Origin: Chryseobacterium sp. SSA4.19
Lineage (GTDB): Bacteria; Bacteroidota; Bacteroidia; Flavobacteriales; Weeksellaceae
NCBI RefSeq assembly: GCF_022601875.1
Contig: NZ_JAKVIP010000002.1
Coordinates: 138,089-202,088, forward strand
DNA: 64,000 nucleotides
Reading direction: 5' to 3'
Part shown: positions 25,820 to 35,876 of the stretch, piece after piece
How positions within the stretch are numbered: the first letter of the stretch is position 1
How the letters are laid out: every line of letters starts with the position of its first letter
Notes under the pieces: model-generated
Databases searched by the model: none
Told to the model about the DNA's origin: nothing
What the model saw: the letters and a program-made list of their open reading frames with translations, nothing else
Position numbers and translations under genes: made by a program

Positions 25820-27649
25820 ATGAGTTATTATAAACGAGCAATAGACAACATACTTCCTTACAAAAAATCTATTGCAGCCGGTATTTTTTTTAATATTCTT
25901 TATGCCTTATTCAATATCATTGCCATGCTTTTTTTCATGCCTGTTTTGAATATCCTTTTTGATAAAGAGACTAAAAAAATTGATTCCCAGCCCGTTTACG
26001 AAGGCATTTCCAATGCCGGAACATTTCTTAAAGACAGCTTTAATTACAACATCCAGCAACTACAGATTGAAAAAGGGCCGGAATATATCCTGTTAATTAC
26101 CTGTATTTTATTTATATCCATGTTCTTTTTAAGAAACATTTTCAGTTATTTATCAGAATTTTACCTTACTTTTTCAAGAACTGGTGTTTCAAGAGATTTC
26201 AGGATAAAACTGCACGATAAGATTTTAGAATTACCGGTATCATTTTTTACCAATTCCAGAAAAGGAGATGTTTTCGCAAGAATCACTTCGGATGTCAGCG
26301 AAGTGGAATCTAATATCTTAAATAGTTTAATTGACATTATACGTTCTCCTATTGTAATTATTATTACGATGGGCTATCTTCTGTATTCTAATTTTCAGCT
26401 TACCATTTTTACATTGATTGTATTTCCTATAATGGGAACACTTATTTCAATTATCGGGAAAAGCCTGAAAAAAGATACCGGCGAAGCCCAGAATGAGCTC
26501 GGGAAAATGTATTCTTTTGTAGATGAAACTTTAGTAGGATTAAAAATCATTAAGATTTTTGATGCTTCTCCACAGATTAAAAGAAGGTTTGACGAGGTTC
26601 TTAATAAAATCAGACATCTTTCTTTACGCCTGTTTAAGAAGAAAGCGTTGGCTTCTCCCGTAAGTGAGCTTTTGGGAGCGGTTACCATAGGAATGATCGT
26701 ATATTTCGGAGGACGCCTTGCCATTCAGGGAAGAGGGTTGTCAGGAAGTGAATTCATAACGTATATTGCTTTATTTTACACCATTTTACAACCTTTAAAA
26801 GCTTTATCTTCCGCGATATCCAATCTTCAGAAAGGAGAGGTTTCCGCTAAAAGAATTTTTGAAATTCTTGATGCAGATTATCATATTAAAGAATTGAATG
26901 ATGCTAAGGAAATACAGGGATTTGGAAGAAGTGTAGAATTTAAAAACATTACTTTCGGATATGAAGAAAGGGATGTCCTTAACAACTTTTCATTATCCAT
27001 TCCTAAAGGCAAGACCGTTGCTTTAGTAGGGCAAAGCGGCAGTGGAAAAAGTACAATCACCAATCTCATCACGCGTTTTTATGATGTAAACGCAGGAGAA
27101 ATTCTTGTGGACGGGGAAAATATAAAAAAAATAAAACTTTCGAGCTATAGAAAGCTGTTCGGCTTGGTGACACAGGATAATATATTATTCAATGACACGA
27201 TAAGACACAATATATCACTGGGAAAACCGAATGCTTCTTTAGAGGAAATTCAGGCAGCTGCCAAAGTAGCCAATGCGCATGATTTTATCATGGATCTTCC
27301 GGATCAGTACGATACCAATATCGGAGATGCCGGCGGAAAGCTTTCCGGCGGACAAAAGCAGAGAATATCCATTGCAAGGGCGGTGCTGAAAAACCCACCT
27401 ATTATGATTCTGGATGAAGCTACTTCTGCGTTGGATACGGAATCAGAAAGATTTGTTCAGTATGCCTTGGAAAAAATGATGGAAAACAGAACGTCTTTAG
27501 TTATTGCCCACCGACTTTCAACCATTCAGAAAGCCGACTGGATTGTGGTCATGGAGAAAGGAAATATCATAGAACAGGGAACCCACCATGAACTTATCGC
27601 CAAAAGAGGCATGTATCACAAACTGGTTGAACTGCAGAATTTTGATTAA
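25820..27649 (+). CDS. ABC exporter, MsbA-like half transporter (ATPase fused to permease)
   Basis: 609 residues from ATG 25820 (a TTG directly before it is in frame but not needed). Membrane domain 1-~340 with six spans; ATPase domain from ~365 with Walker A VGQSGSGKST, Q-loop TQDN, signature LSGGQKQR, Walker B IMILDEATSALD and H-loop IAHRLST. Length and arrangement are those of MsbA-type lipid or multidrug exporters that act as homodimers. In many Bacteroidota the copy near housekeeping genes is assigned to lipid A export, but substrate is not provable here. A bidirectional terminator follows. Confidence 0.9.
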   Translation: MSYYKRAIDNILPYKKSIAAGIFFNILYALFNIIAMLFFMPVLNILFDKETKKIDSQPVYEGISNAGTFLKDSFNYNIQQLQIEKGPEYILLITCILFISMFFLRNIFSYLSEFYLTFSRTGVSRDFRIKLHDKILELPVSFFTNSRKGDVFARITSDVSEVESNILNSLIDIIRSPIVIIITMGYLLYSNFQLTIFTLIVFPIMGTLISIIGKSLKKDTGEAQNELGKMYSFVDETLVGLKIIKIFDASPQIKRRFDEVLNKIRHLSLRLFKKKALASPVSELLGAVTIGMIVYFGGRLAIQGRGLSGSEFITYIALFYTILQPLKALSSAISNLQKGEVSAKRIFEILDADYHIKELNDAKEIQGFGRSVEFKNITFGYEERDVLNNFSLSIPKGKTVALVGQSGSGKSTITNLITRFYDVNAGEILVDGENIKKIKLSSYRKLFGLVTQDNILFNDTIRHNISLGKPNASLEEIQAAAKVANAHDFIMDLPDQYDTNIGDAGGKLSGGQKQRISIARAVLKNPPIMILDEATSALDTESERFVQYALEKMMENRTSLVIAHRLSTIQKADWIVVMEKGNIIEQGTHHELIAKRGMYHKLVELQNFD

Positions 27650-27666
27650 ATTTTACAATCCTCATA

Positions 27667-27702
27667 AAAAATAAGAGCCTTTTTCAAAGGCTCTTATTTT
27701 TT
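27667..27702. terminator. Bidirectional terminator between ABC exporter and PNGase-like gene
   Basis: Stem AATAAGAGCCTTT / AAAGGCTCTTATT with a three-base loop; A and T runs on the two flanks. Confidence 0.92.
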
Positions 27703-27734
27703 ATATATGAATGATATTTTAATCCTGTATAGAA

Positions 27735-29057
27735 TTACTTTCTAATGACCTTATGGGTAAAATGGCTACCGCCCTCCAATAAAATGTCCAGCAGGTATGC
27801 ACCCGGTGGATATGATGTTAGATCAATCTTTGAATCATTGGTTTCGGATAATTTTCGTCCGTCAACAGAAAAAACGGCAACACGGTTTACTTTCTTTTCT
27901 CCCTTAATCATTATATAATCAGAAGTAGGATTAGGGTAAATAGAAATATCTACTGTAGAGAGGTCTTTTACGGATAAGTTCTGGTTCTGGCTCTGCATAT
28001 ACATAGACAGTACAATTTCACCGCTCTGTCCGTAAAATACCGCCGTAGGAACTTCATATTTAACAGTATGGCTTCCGGCAGACAATGAAGGTACAGAAAA
28101 GCTCCTGATCGGCACAGAATCTCCCGGACACCAGTTATTCCAGTTGGTCCACCATGTCGCACTGTGTGGATTAGGGCCATAAATACCGTTTGCTTGTGTG
28201 TTATACATCCTGTAAGGCTCACAAGATTTCCCGCCCGGAGTAAAAGTCATCATTTGTGCATTGTCTAAAGAAACAATATTTTGTCTGCGTACATATTCCT
28301 CACCATTATTGTTTGCACCATGAGGGGTAGTGACAATAAAAAATGTAGGATTGGTTGCTGCCTGGGGAATATTAAAATTAATAAGCCTTACAGTCTGCCC
28401 AGCCATATCCGTATTATTATAATTATTAAGGGTATTGGAATCAAGCAGAGGCAGAATGGTATTAAAATTATTGTTAATAGTAGCATCATTAGAAGTAACA
28501 AAGGTCAAAGTGCCCGCAAAAACATCATTCCTGTTTGCACATCCTGCCACCTGCGTGTTCGCTGCATAAGGAACACCAAATACGTCAAGTTCCACCCAGA
28601 TGTCGTATGTATTTCTCAAGTCAGCATTACTGAAAACTGAATATAAATTATTAACCTCATAGGAATAAGGAACTTCTGTAGGAGAAATATTTTTATTCAT
28701 AAAAGGGGTAATGTATCTTCCGACTTCAAATCTTTTAACCTGTGTATCACTCATGGTATAGCTGGCCTGCCCCTTAGGAACCAAAGCAATGTGTACCCCT
28801 CCGATTCTGTCATAATTGTCACACAAAGCTCCGATGGTTACATTCATCTGAATTTTATTCTGAAAACTATTAAGCTCAGCATCGGTAAGCTTCTTAGCGT
28901 ATTTGGAATTCGCAAGTCTGATGGTATTGGCAGGAACCGGCTGTGTCACATTACTTGCATACCCATCATAGAATACAATTTGTGAAAAAACATTGATCGA
29001 GGTCTGCGATTTAAAAAGTGCAGAAAGGATAAGCAGAGGAAGTAAAATTTTTCTCAT
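27735..29057 (-). CDS. Secreted PNGase F-like peptide-N-glycosidase with T9SS type A sorting domain
   Basis: 440 residues from the ATG at 29057 (MRKILLPLLILSALFKSQ signal peptide); the frame upstream to 29141 has no signal. Two jelly-roll domains match Elizabethkingia PNGase F as I remember it: CDNYDR (79-84, Asp83 in the place of catalytic Asp60), RFEVGRYITPF, YDIWVELDVFG (Glu156 for Glu118), GEEYVRRQNI (Glu254 for Glu206) and NWCPGDSVPIR. The last ~75 residues (STVDISIYPNPTSDYIMIKG to HKVIRK) are a type A T9SS signal. It should strip N-glycans from host or environmental glycoproteins. Stand-alone gene. Confidence 0.85.
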   Translation of the reverse strand: MRKILLPLLILSALFKSQTSINVFSQIVFYDGYASNVTQPVPANTIRLANSKYAKKLTDAELNSFQNKIQMNVTIGALCDNYDRIGGVHIALVPKGQASYTMSDTQVKRFEVGRYITPFMNKNISPTEVPYSYEVNNLYSVFSNADLRNTYDIWVELDVFGVPYAANTQVAGCANRNDVFAGTLTFVTSNDATINNNFNTILPLLDSNTLNNYNNTDMAGQTVRLINFNIPQAATNPTFFIVTTPHGANNNGEEYVRRQNIVSLDNAQMMTFTPGGKSCEPYRMYNTQANGIYGPNPHSATWWTNWNNWCPGDSVPIRSFSVPSLSAGSHTVKYEVPTAVFYGQSGEIVLSMYMQSQNQNLSVKDLSTVDISIYPNPTSDYIMIKGEKKVNRVAVFSVDGRKLSETNDSKIDLTSYPPGAYLLDILLEGGSHFTHKVIRK

Positions 29058-29192
29058 AGATAAATTAATTTGACATTCTAAACCGTAAATATATAAATTA
29101 TCTATAAAATTTAACCCATCATATTTATATATTCCACACAATAAACTTTATTTTTTTAAATTTTTACAATAACATGTTTTGAGATAATAGAA

Positions 29193-29214
29193 AAGAGCAG
29201 ACGAATCTGCTCTT
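29193..29214 (-). terminator. Terminator after psd
   Basis: Stem AAGAGCAGA / TCTGCTCTT, loop four bases; on the minus strand a T-rich tail follows. Confidence 0.8.
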
Positions 29215-29236
29215 CTAATTTTTATGTTTATAATTT

Positions 29237-29890
29237 TTAATCTTTCATTCTTGCAATTACATCAAGCCCACCTTTTGTAATGTCCCCGATCTTACAGATA
29301 ATTTCAGTATCCAGCGGCAGAAAAACATCCATTCTTGAGCCGAATTTTATAAATCCGAATTCATGTCCGGCTTTGGCCTCGTCCCCGTCATTACAATAGA
29401 AGACAATCCTTCTGGCCACATAACCTGCAATTTGCCTGAAAACCACTTTATGGTGAGTCAGGCTTTCAACAGCAACCGTGGTCCGTTCATTGTCTGTTGA
29501 TGACTTTTCATGCCAGGCCACGAGATATTTTCCCGGATGGTATTTTTTATAAATCACTTTTCCTGAAACGGGATATCTGCAGATATGAACATTCAGAGGA
29601 GACATAAAAATAGAAACCTGAATGACCTTCTCTTTAAGAAACTCATTTTCTTCAACTTCTTTGATCATGACTACTTTACCGTCCACAGGAGCAATAACGT
29701 TTTCTTTATGCTCAAGGATGTCACGGTTGGGAACCCTGAAAAACCAGAATACCAAACTGTAAACAACCAATAATGGCAGGATGATCATTAATGACCATAT
29801 TTCAAGAAAATAAATAGCCAAAGCCCCCAGAATGATAAATAAAATGGTGGCAACGGTAATCGTTCCTTTTGATTCTCTGTGTAATTTCAT
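29237..29890 (-). CDS. psd: Phosphatidylserine decarboxylase (short, archaeal/Bacteroidota type)
   Basis: 217 residues. Makes phosphatidylethanolamine from phosphatidylserine. N-terminal two hydrophobic spans (about 8-45), then VIAPVDGKVVMIKEV, SIFMSPLNVHICRYPVSG and the C-terminal FGSRMDVFLP, in which Gly-Ser is the self-cleavage site that yields the pyruvoyl group (LGST in the E. coli enzyme). The short length fits the psd-A class. Follows cdsA by four bases: the cdsA-psd pair supplies consecutive phospholipid steps, with phosphatidylserine synthase elsewhere. Confidence 0.96.
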   Translation of the reverse strand: MKLHRESKGTITVATILFIILGALAIYFLEIWSLMIILPLLVVYSLVFWFFRVPNRDILEHKENVIAPVDGKVVMIKEVEENEFLKEKVIQVSIFMSPLNVHICRYPVSGKVIYKKYHPGKYLVAWHEKSSTDNERTTVAVESLTHHKVVFRQIAGYVARRIVFYCNDGDEAKAGHEFGFIKFGSRMDVFLPLDTEIICKIGDITKGGLDVIARMKD

Positions 29891-29894
29891 GAGA

Positions 29895-30767
29895 TTATAT
29901 AAATTTTTCTAAAATAAAGTACAAATATACGACAGGAACGCAGATTAAAAAACTATCCAGGCGATCTAAAACACCTCCGTGTCCCGGAATAATATTTCCG
30001 CTGTCCTTCACCCCGAAATTTCTTTTCAGCTGGCTTTCCACCAAATCTCCTGCAGGGGCGAATGCAGCGACTAAGAACCCTACAACCATCCAGTTATCGC
30101 GCAAACCCGGCTGATAATGTTCAATAAAGTAAGATAAAACAAGGGTCAGAATCACGCCTCCAATATAACCTTCCCATGTTTTCTTAGGGGAAATCTTCGG
30201 TGCCATTTTATGTTTTCCGAAAGATCTGCCGGTTAAATAAGCAAAGGTATCACTACTCCATATTAAAATAAACAGGAAAAGAACTTCCAGGGAAAACCGA
30301 TCATCGAAACTTGAGAACTTAGGGAGACCCAAAGCGAAGCTAAAAGGCAAAGCCACATAAATAACGGTAAAAATAAGCTTACCGCTGTCATAGTAAAGTT
30401 CGTTAGGATATTTAAAAAGAGTAACTACAGCAATAATAATAAGAAGAATAGCAAGAATTTCACTGATTCTGAAATCAAAGAAAAAATCAAAATGAAAATA
30501 TCTTTTGGAAAAAATATAAAAAATAAAACCGATCAGAGGCAGGACAACCCATTTTTCATAGCCATCTCCGAATTTCATTATTTTAACACATTCCCAGGAA
30601 CCGACGGCCAGCAAAAGCGTGATAAGACCATAGTATAGATATTCCTGTTTCACAAGCCCCGGAGAAATACTGTTAACCAGATAAGCTCCGAGCGGAGTTG
30701 TACAAAGAATAATAACGGCAACATATACAAGCCCGGAAATGGTTCTCTGAATAAGATTTTTGTCCAA
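29895..30767 (-). CDS. cdsA: Phosphatidate cytidylyltransferase (CDP-diglyceride synthase)
   Basis: 290 residues, polytopic (about eight spans). Makes CDP-diacylglycerol from phosphatidate and CTP. Signatures: SFGKHKMAPKISPKKTWEG and, near the C-terminus, KDSGNIIPGHGGVLDRLDS, the CDS family pattern with its metal-binding Asp residues. Twenty-three bases follow the LUD protein gene and four precede psd, so LUD-cdsA-psd is one minus-strand transcript. Confidence 0.97.
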   Translation of the reverse strand: MDKNLIQRTISGLVYVAVIILCTTPLGAYLVNSISPGLVKQEYLYYGLITLLLAVGSWECVKIMKFGDGYEKWVVLPLIGFIFYIFSKRYFHFDFFFDFRISEILAILLIIIAVVTLFKYPNELYYDSGKLIFTVIYVALPFSFALGLPKFSSFDDRFSLEVLFLFILIWSSDTFAYLTGRSFGKHKMAPKISPKKTWEGYIGGVILTLVLSYFIEHYQPGLRDNWMVVGFLVAAFAPAGDLVESQLKRNFGVKDSGNIIPGHGGVLDRLDSFLICVPVVYLYFILEKFI

Positions 30768-30790
30768 GATATTAAATTTAAAAGTTGATG

Positions 30791-31372
30791 CTAATCTTCA
30801 AGCAGCAATAAAAACAGTTTAGGATTGGTTGTGGAAGAGGTATCCATCTTTGATTGTCCTCCGCTGATAGAAGTAAGGTTTTTGATATTCCCGTTTCTTT
30901 TTATTTTTCCCATGGCATCGTTCAGGTTGCTGACAATCTGTGACACATTAGCCATGATGATGATTTTATTCGGCAGCCTTGAAGAATGGTAATGAAGGAT
31001 ATTGTTATGGGAAAGCATAATTCTTCCGTCATAGGCAATCAGATACTCACAGGTAATAAAACTGGCATCATTCGTACTATGAAGTTCTGATGAATAAGGC
31101 GTTTTTACTACATTTAAAAAATTCTGAAGATCTTTATCCCAACAGAAAAGATTAGTAATTCCTTCTATTTTGATGATCTGATGTAGAGTCTGCAGTGCTT
31201 CTGCCTCATCTGCGCAGTAATTGAAAAAGCCTCCTGAATGCGTAAATAACTGCGCAAACTTATAATCAAGATCCGCATTTTTCAGCGAGTCTCCTAATTT
31301 TTCCAGGCTTTGTTTTTCTTCCTCTTCAGACTGGCTGGTTAGTTTGCTTACAATTCTTTTGAATAAATTCAA
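30791..31372 (-). CDS. LUD domain protein (LutC/YkgG-like)
   Basis: 193 residues. The middle shows the LUD fold pattern: LQTLHQIIKIEGITNLFCWDK, DASFITCEYLIAYDGRIMLSH, LPNKIIIMANVSQIV. LUD proteins are named for lactate utilisation (LutB/LutC), but this one has no LutA/LutB neighbours and sits between ftsH and cdsA, a common Bacteroidota arrangement where its role is unknown. The N-terminal 30 residues are acidic coil. Lactate oxidation should not be assumed. Confidence 0.82.
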   Translation of the reverse strand: MNLFKRIVSKLTSQSEEEEKQSLEKLGDSLKNADLDYKFAQLFTHSGGFFNYCADEAEALQTLHQIIKIEGITNLFCWDKDLQNFLNVVKTPYSSELHSTNDASFITCEYLIAYDGRIMLSHNNILHYHSSRLPNKIIIMANVSQIVSNLNDAMGKIKRNGNIKNLTSISGGQSKMDTSSTTNPKLFLLLLED

Positions 31373-31399
31373 CTTTGTTTATTTTTAATCATCTCTATA

Positions 31400-31407
31400 C
31401 AAAAATA
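31400..31407 (-). promoter_or_regulatory. -7 box TATTTTTG for the LUD-cdsA-psd unit
   Basis: Exact TAnnTTTG on the minus strand, 27 bases before the ATG at 31372, downstream of the ftsH terminator. Confidence 0.45.
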
Positions 31408-31451
31408 TAAAATAATAATCAAAAGGAATCTATAAACATCCCGATTAATAT

Positions 31452-31484
31452 GAAAAAAGCCTGACAATTTAAAACTGTCAGGCT
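31452..31484 (-). terminator. Terminator after ftsH
   Basis: Stem AGCCTGACA / TGTCAGGCT; on the minus strand six T follow the hairpin. Confidence 0.9.
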
Positions 31485-31508
31485 ATTAATTTAAAATTTT
31501 AAAGCGTT

Positions 31509-33521
31509 TTAAAGCTGATTCGGACTGTCCGGAGCCTGCGTTTCGCTTTCCTCTTCTTTATCTTTGATGATAATTTCTTCCTGAGGCTCTGCAGTAAGCG
31601 GAATTGTATTCGTTACCGGTTTTTCAGTTAATTCCGGATCCCATGCTCTCTTTCCGAATACTTCTTCCAGATCTTCTCTGAAAATGACTTCCTTTTCCAG
31701 AAGTTTCGTAGCAAGAGCATCTAATTTATCTTTATTTTCTGTCAGAATCTGAACGGCTCTCTCATATTGTGCCTCAATAATTCCTTTAATCTCGATATCA
31801 ATTCTTTTGGCCGTTTCTTCAGAATACGGCTTTCCGAAAGAATATTCAGACTGTCCTGAACTGTCATAATAAGAAATATTCCCAATATTCGGGCTCAAAC
31901 CATAAATGGTGACCATAGCCTGAGCTCTTTTCGTTACACTCTCCAGATCGGAAAGAGCACCTGTAGAAATATTATTAAAGATCACCTGTTCTGCTGCTCT
32001 TCCTCCTAATGTTGCACACATTTCATCAAGCATCTGTTCAGTCGTTGTCAATTGCCTTTCTTCCGGAAGATACCATGCGGCTCCTAAAGAACGTCCACGC
32101 GGAACAATAGTTACTTTCAAAAGCGGCGAAGCATGTTCTACCAGCCATGAAATGGTAGCATGTCCTGCTTCATGATAGGCTACTCTTCTCTTTTCAGACG
32201 GTTTAATCGCTTTATTTTTCTTTTCAAGACCTCCGATGATACGGTCGACTGCATCAAGGAAATCCTGTTTGGTTACTGATTCATGATTGTTTCTTGCTGC
32301 GATCAATGCTGCTTCATTACAAACGTTTGCAATATCTGCCCCACTGAATCCCGGAGTCTGCTTAGCAAGGAATTCCCTATCAACATTATCATCCAGTTTG
32401 ATTTTCTTTAAATGAACATCAAAAATCTGTCTTCTTTCATGCAATTCCGGCAGATCAACATAAATAGAACGGTCAAAACGCCCGGCTCTCATCAAAGCTT
32501 TATCAAGGATATCCGCTCTGTTCGTTGCTGCCATTACAATAACGTTGGTATCAGTACCAAAACCATCCATTTCCGTAAGAAGCTGGTTCAAAGTATTTTC
32601 TCTCTCGTCATTTCCACCTGAGAAATTATTTTTACCTCTTGCCCTACCAATAGCATCAATCTCATCGATAAAAATAATTGCAGGGGATTTTGCTTTAGCC
32701 TGAGCAAAAAGATCCCTTACCCTTGAAGCACCTACTCCCACAAACATTTCTACAAAATCTGAACCTGATAATGAGAAGAAAGGAACTTTCGCTTCACCTG
32801 CAACAGCCTTAGCCAATAGGGTTTTACCTGTTCCCGGAGGCCCTACCAATAGAACTCCCTTAGGAATTTTACCTCCCAGTTTCGTATATTTTTCAGAGTT
32901 TTTCAAAAAGTCTACCACTTCCTGAACTTCTTCTTTGGCACCCTCTAATCCTGCAACGTCTTTAAATGTTACCTGGATTCTTTCTTTTTCATCAAAAAGC
33001 TTGGCTTTGGATTTTCCGATAGAGAAAATCTGTCCGCCAGGGCCTCCTCCGCTCCCCATCTTCCTGAAAAGAAGAAAATAAAATAATCCCAAGATTGCAA
33101 TCCATACCAATGCCTGAAGCAGGAATCCCATTAAAGGACTTTCTCCTTCTGCATAATCCTTCGCCGTTTTTATAGCAGGATTCTGTTGCTTTAATGCATC
33201 AAATTTCTCTAAAAAGAGCCTCAATTCTCCGTATTTAAGGGTATAATCCGCTTTTGGAGTCATTACAAGGCCTGAAAAAGGGTTTGTTTTATCGTCTTTT
33301 TTTACGGTAGCTGTTTTGGCTGCCTGTGTTAAAAATACATCTGCCTTCTGCGCCTGTTTATCTATCAAAACTCTCTGGACCTTCCCCGCCTGCATCTCTC
33401 TGAAGAAACTATCTTCATCTATAGATTTTGCATTGTTCTCGCCCAAGAGACTTGGAACAAAAAATAACAAAAGAGCTATGATCGCAATCGGAAAAAACCA
33501 GTTAAATCCTTTATTGTTCAT
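31509..33521 (-). CDS. ftsH: ATP-dependent zinc metalloprotease FtsH
   Basis: 670 residues. Membrane-bound hexameric AAA+ protease that degrades misfolded and regulatory membrane proteins. Spans at about 8-26 and 132-152 flank a periplasmic domain; Walker A GPPGTGKT at 227-234, Walker B IIFIDE at 282-287, second region of homology [12 protein letters not shown], zinc motif HEAGH at 450-454. The C-terminal tail is acidic ([13 protein letters not shown]). Starts 14 bases after rsfS, so rsfS-ftsH is one unit ending at a terminator. Confidence 0.98.
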   Translation of the reverse strand: MNNKGFNWFFPIAIIALLLFFVPSLLGENNAKSIDEDSFFREMQAGKVQRVLIDKQAQKADVFLTQAAKTATVKKDDKTNPFSGLVMTPKADYTLKYGELRLFLEKFDALKQQNPAIKTAKDYAEGESPLMGFLLQALVWIAILGLFYFLLFRKMGSGGGPGGQIFSIGKSKAKLFDEKERIQVTFKDVAGLEGAKEEVQEVVDFLKNSEKYTKLGGKIPKGVLLVGPPGTGKTLLAKAVAGEAKVPFFSLSGSDFVEMFVGVGASRVRDLFAQAKAKSPAIIFIDEIDAIGRARGKNNFSGGNDERENTLNQLLTEMDGFGTDTNVIVMAATNRADILDKALMRAGRFDRSIYVDLPELHERRQIFDVHLKKIKLDDNVDREFLAKQTPGFSGADIANVCNEAALIAARNNHESVTKQDFLDAVDRIIGGLEKKNKAIKPSEKRRVAYHEAGHATISWLVEHASPLLKVTIVPRGRSLGAAWYLPEERQLTTTEQMLDEMCATLGGRAAEQVIFNNISTGALSDLESVTKRAQAMVTIYGLSPNIGNISYYDSSGQSEYSFGKPYSEETAKRIDIEIKGIIEAQYERAVQILTENKDKLDALATKLLEKEVIFREDLEEVFGKRAWDPELTEKPVTNTIPLTAEPQEEIIIKDKEEESETQAPDSPNQL

Positions 33522-33535
33522 TGATCGTTTTTAAA

Positions 33536-33904
33536 TTAATATTCATTTTCAATTTTGGTAATAACGGCATCACCCCAAAGTTCCTCTATATCGTAATATT
33601 CACGGGTCTGCTTCTGGAAAATATGCACCACTACGGAAACGTAGTCTACCAAAACCCACATGGCGTTTTCAGTACCTTCTACGTGCCATGGTCTTTCCTT
33701 CAGCTCATTTCTCACTTTCTTCTCGATGCTTCCGGCTAAAGCCGCAACCTGTGTATTAGAATTTCCGCTACATATTACAAACGTCTCAGCCACAGAGTTT
33801 TCAATGTTGGAAAGATCAAATATCAAAATATCTTCACCTTTTACATCCTGAATTGCCTCAACGATTTTATCTAATAATTCTTGTTTTTCTGCTGTTTTAT
33901 TCAT
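33536..33904 (-). CDS. rsfS: Ribosomal silencing factor RsfS
   Basis: 122 residues. Binds ribosomal protein uL14 and blocks joining of ribosomal subunits when growth slows. Conserved segments: DILIFDLSNIENSVAETFVIC, SNTQVAALAGSIEKKV, and the hallmark WHVEGTENAMWVLVDYVSVVVHIF ending YYDIEELWGDA. First gene of the rsfS-ftsH unit; divergent from birA. Confidence 0.96.
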   Translation of the reverse strand: MNKTAEKQELLDKIVEAIQDVKGEDILIFDLSNIENSVAETFVICSGNSNTQVAALAGSIEKKVRNELKERPWHVEGTENAMWVLVDYVSVVVHIFQKQTREYYDIEELWGDAVITKIENEY

Positions 33905-33923
33905 TAAAAAATACTATAATCTG

Positions 33924-33931
33924 CAAATTTA
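33924..33931 (-). promoter_or_regulatory. -7 box TAAATTTG for rsfS-ftsH
   Basis: Exact TAnnTTTG on the minus strand, 19 bases before the ATG at 33904. Confidence 0.5.
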
Positions 33932-33990
33932 TTGTTTTTCTTTTACTTTAGCCTTACTTTTAACCTTTGAAAGTCTTAAAGTTTTCTTAA

Positions 33991-34707
33991 ATGAGTCAAC
34001 TATTTTATATTAAAGAGTGTTCTTCTACTAATGACGAAATTTCCAAGGTTTTACTTTATGAAAATTCAGATTTTACTGCAGTGCATACATTTAATCAAAC
34101 CGGAGGCAGGGGTCAGTATGGAAATACATGGTTATCGGCCGCAGGAAAAAATTTAGCATACACTCTTGCGGTCATGATCCAGAATTTTACACTTCCGGAT
34201 TTCTTGTTCAATTATTATACCGCAATCATCATCCGTGATTTTATTGCCAAACTGGCTGATACTGCCATAAGTATCAAATGGCCTAACGACATTATCATGA
34301 AAAATAAAAAGATTGCCGGGATCCTGATTGAAAAGAAAAAAATCAATCAAGCCAACTACTTCATTATCGGAGCCGGAATCAATATTCTTCAGGAAAAATT
34401 TGATGAAATTTCCAATGCAGGATCGCTATTAACACAAACCGGAACAGGTTTCAATCTTGAAAAAATGACAGCGGATCTTCACAGCTATTTGATAGAAGAG
34501 TTAAAAAATATTCCTTCAGAAAAAGAAATTATAGACCGCTTCAATGCAAATTTATTCCGTAAAAATCTGGTTTCCGTTTTTGAGCTCAATACAAAGAGAC
34601 AAAATGGCATTATAAAAAATGCAGACGAAAACGGTGAAATCTGGATTGATCTTGAGAATGACGGACTCAAATCATTTTACCATAAGGAAATAAAACTGCT
34701 TTACTGA
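33991..34707 (+). CDS. birA: Biotin--[acetyl-CoA-carboxylase] ligase
   Basis: 238 residues, without the N-terminal DNA-binding domain of E. coli BirA, so a pure (class I) ligase. Activates biotin to biotinyl-AMP and transfers it to the carboxyl carrier protein. Seen: ECSSTNDE, GGRGQYGNTW (biotinyl-AMP loop), SIKWPNDIIMKNKKIAGILIE and GAGINI. Its last seven bases overlap the end of the convergent LptF/G-type gene. Confidence 0.95.
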   Translation: MSQLFYIKECSSTNDEISKVLLYENSDFTAVHTFNQTGGRGQYGNTWLSAAGKNLAYTLAVMIQNFTLPDFLFNYYTAIIIRDFIAKLADTAISIKWPNDIIMKNKKIAGILIEKKKINQANYFIIGAGINILQEKFDEISNAGSLLTQTGTGFNLEKMTADLHSYLIEELKNIPSEKEIIDRFNANLFRKNLVSVFELNTKRQNGIIKNADENGEIWIDLENDGLKSFYHKEIKLLY

Positions 34708-35813
34708 TTGGCTCTTCTCAGGTATAAAAACAGAGCAAGCGGAAAAAAGATCAGATTCGGGAACCACATTGCCAAAGCCGGGGACATGCTTTTATTCTCC
34801 GAAACCACTTTTAAGGCTTCAAACGAAAATACAAAAAGAAAAGCAAGGGAAATACCAAGCGCCAGGTTAATGCCCAGTCCTCCACGCTTTTTCTGCGATG
34901 ACAGGGAAAGCGCCAGAAAGGTCAGAATTACAATAGAAACAGGCATTGACGTTCTTTGATAGAGCTCATTTAAGTGGGCATTCAGATTGCTGTTTCCTTT
35001 TTCCGTTTCCCTCCTGATGAATTTTAAAAGTTCGGGGGTAGTTTTATTCTGTCCCAAAAGTTCATTAGGGAAAAGTTCTTCAGGATCATGTCCGTAATTT
35101 TTCTTCAGATCAAATCCGTTGGCCAGTTTTTCCGTATCGTTTTTATTAATTGTCTTTTCCGTATACGAATTTAAAACAAACTGTTTCTTAGCAGCGTCCC
35201 ATGAGACATCGGAAGCCTTAAGTTCATACATTAGCCTCCTGTTTTTATCAAACTTCTGATACACAAATCCTGAGCCTCTCTTTTCCCTTTTATTCCAGGA
35301 ATTGATAAAAATATATTCTGTTTTACTGAGTTGTGCTGAAACGGGAGCTGTTCCCAGAACTTTTTCTTTATTAGCCGCATTGTACGTATACGCTTCCAGC
35401 TGGTTTTTCTGAATATTTGCCCAGGGCAAAACAAAATGATTAATTACCAGTGACAGGGCTGCAATAAATAAAGAAGTCAGCAGATAAGGCCTTGCAAAAC
35501 GGTGAAAACTGGCTCCACTGCTTATTATGGCTACAATTTCCGTATTATTGGCCATTCTTGAAGTAAAGTAAATTACTGAAATAAATACCAGGATTGAAAG
35601 GAAAGTCATGATCAGATTGATAATCCAGAACGGATAAAAATGAATCAGAAAATACGTCACATTCAACTTGGGATCGATGGCCGTTGCATTTTCAATTCTC
35701 GGGATTTTCTGCTGTACATCAATAACGAGCACCACTATAGACAGCAATATCAGCATGAAACTGAATGTTCCAAGATACTTCCTAACAATATAACGGTCTA
35801 TGATCTTCAGCAT
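34701..35813 (-). CDS. LptF/LptG family permease
   Basis: 370 residues; YjgP/YjgQ family. Start MLKIIDRYIVRKYLGTFSFML and six spans (three at 15-120, three in the last ~90 residues) around a periplasmic beta-jellyroll domain. Half of the inner-membrane pump that extracts lipopolysaccharide, energised by LptB. Which of LptF or LptG it represents cannot be decided alone. The stop overlaps birA by seven bases tail to tail. Last gene of the GT2-DUF4296-tgt-permease run. Confidence 0.88.
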   Translation of the reverse strand: MLKIIDRYIVRKYLGTFSFMLILLSIVVLVIDVQQKIPRIENATAIDPKLNVTYFLIHFYPFWIINLIMTFLSILVFISVIYFTSRMANNTEIVAIISSGASFHRFARPYLLTSLFIAALSLVINHFVLPWANIQKNQLEAYTYNAANKEKVLGTAPVSAQLSKTEYIFINSWNKREKRGSGFVYQKFDKNRRLMYELKASDVSWDAAKKQFVLNSYTEKTINKNDTEKLANGFDLKKNYGHDPEELFPNELLGQNKTTPELLKFIRRETEKGNSNLNAHLNELYQRTSMPVSIVILTFLALSLSSQKKRGGLGINLALGISLAFLFVFSFEALKVVSENKSMSPALAMWFPNLIFFPLALFLYLRRANQ

Positions 35814-35876
35814 TATCTTAATTTTTTAATGCATTTAATATTTTAAGTTTAAAAGGCTCTTATTCCTATTTTTATA

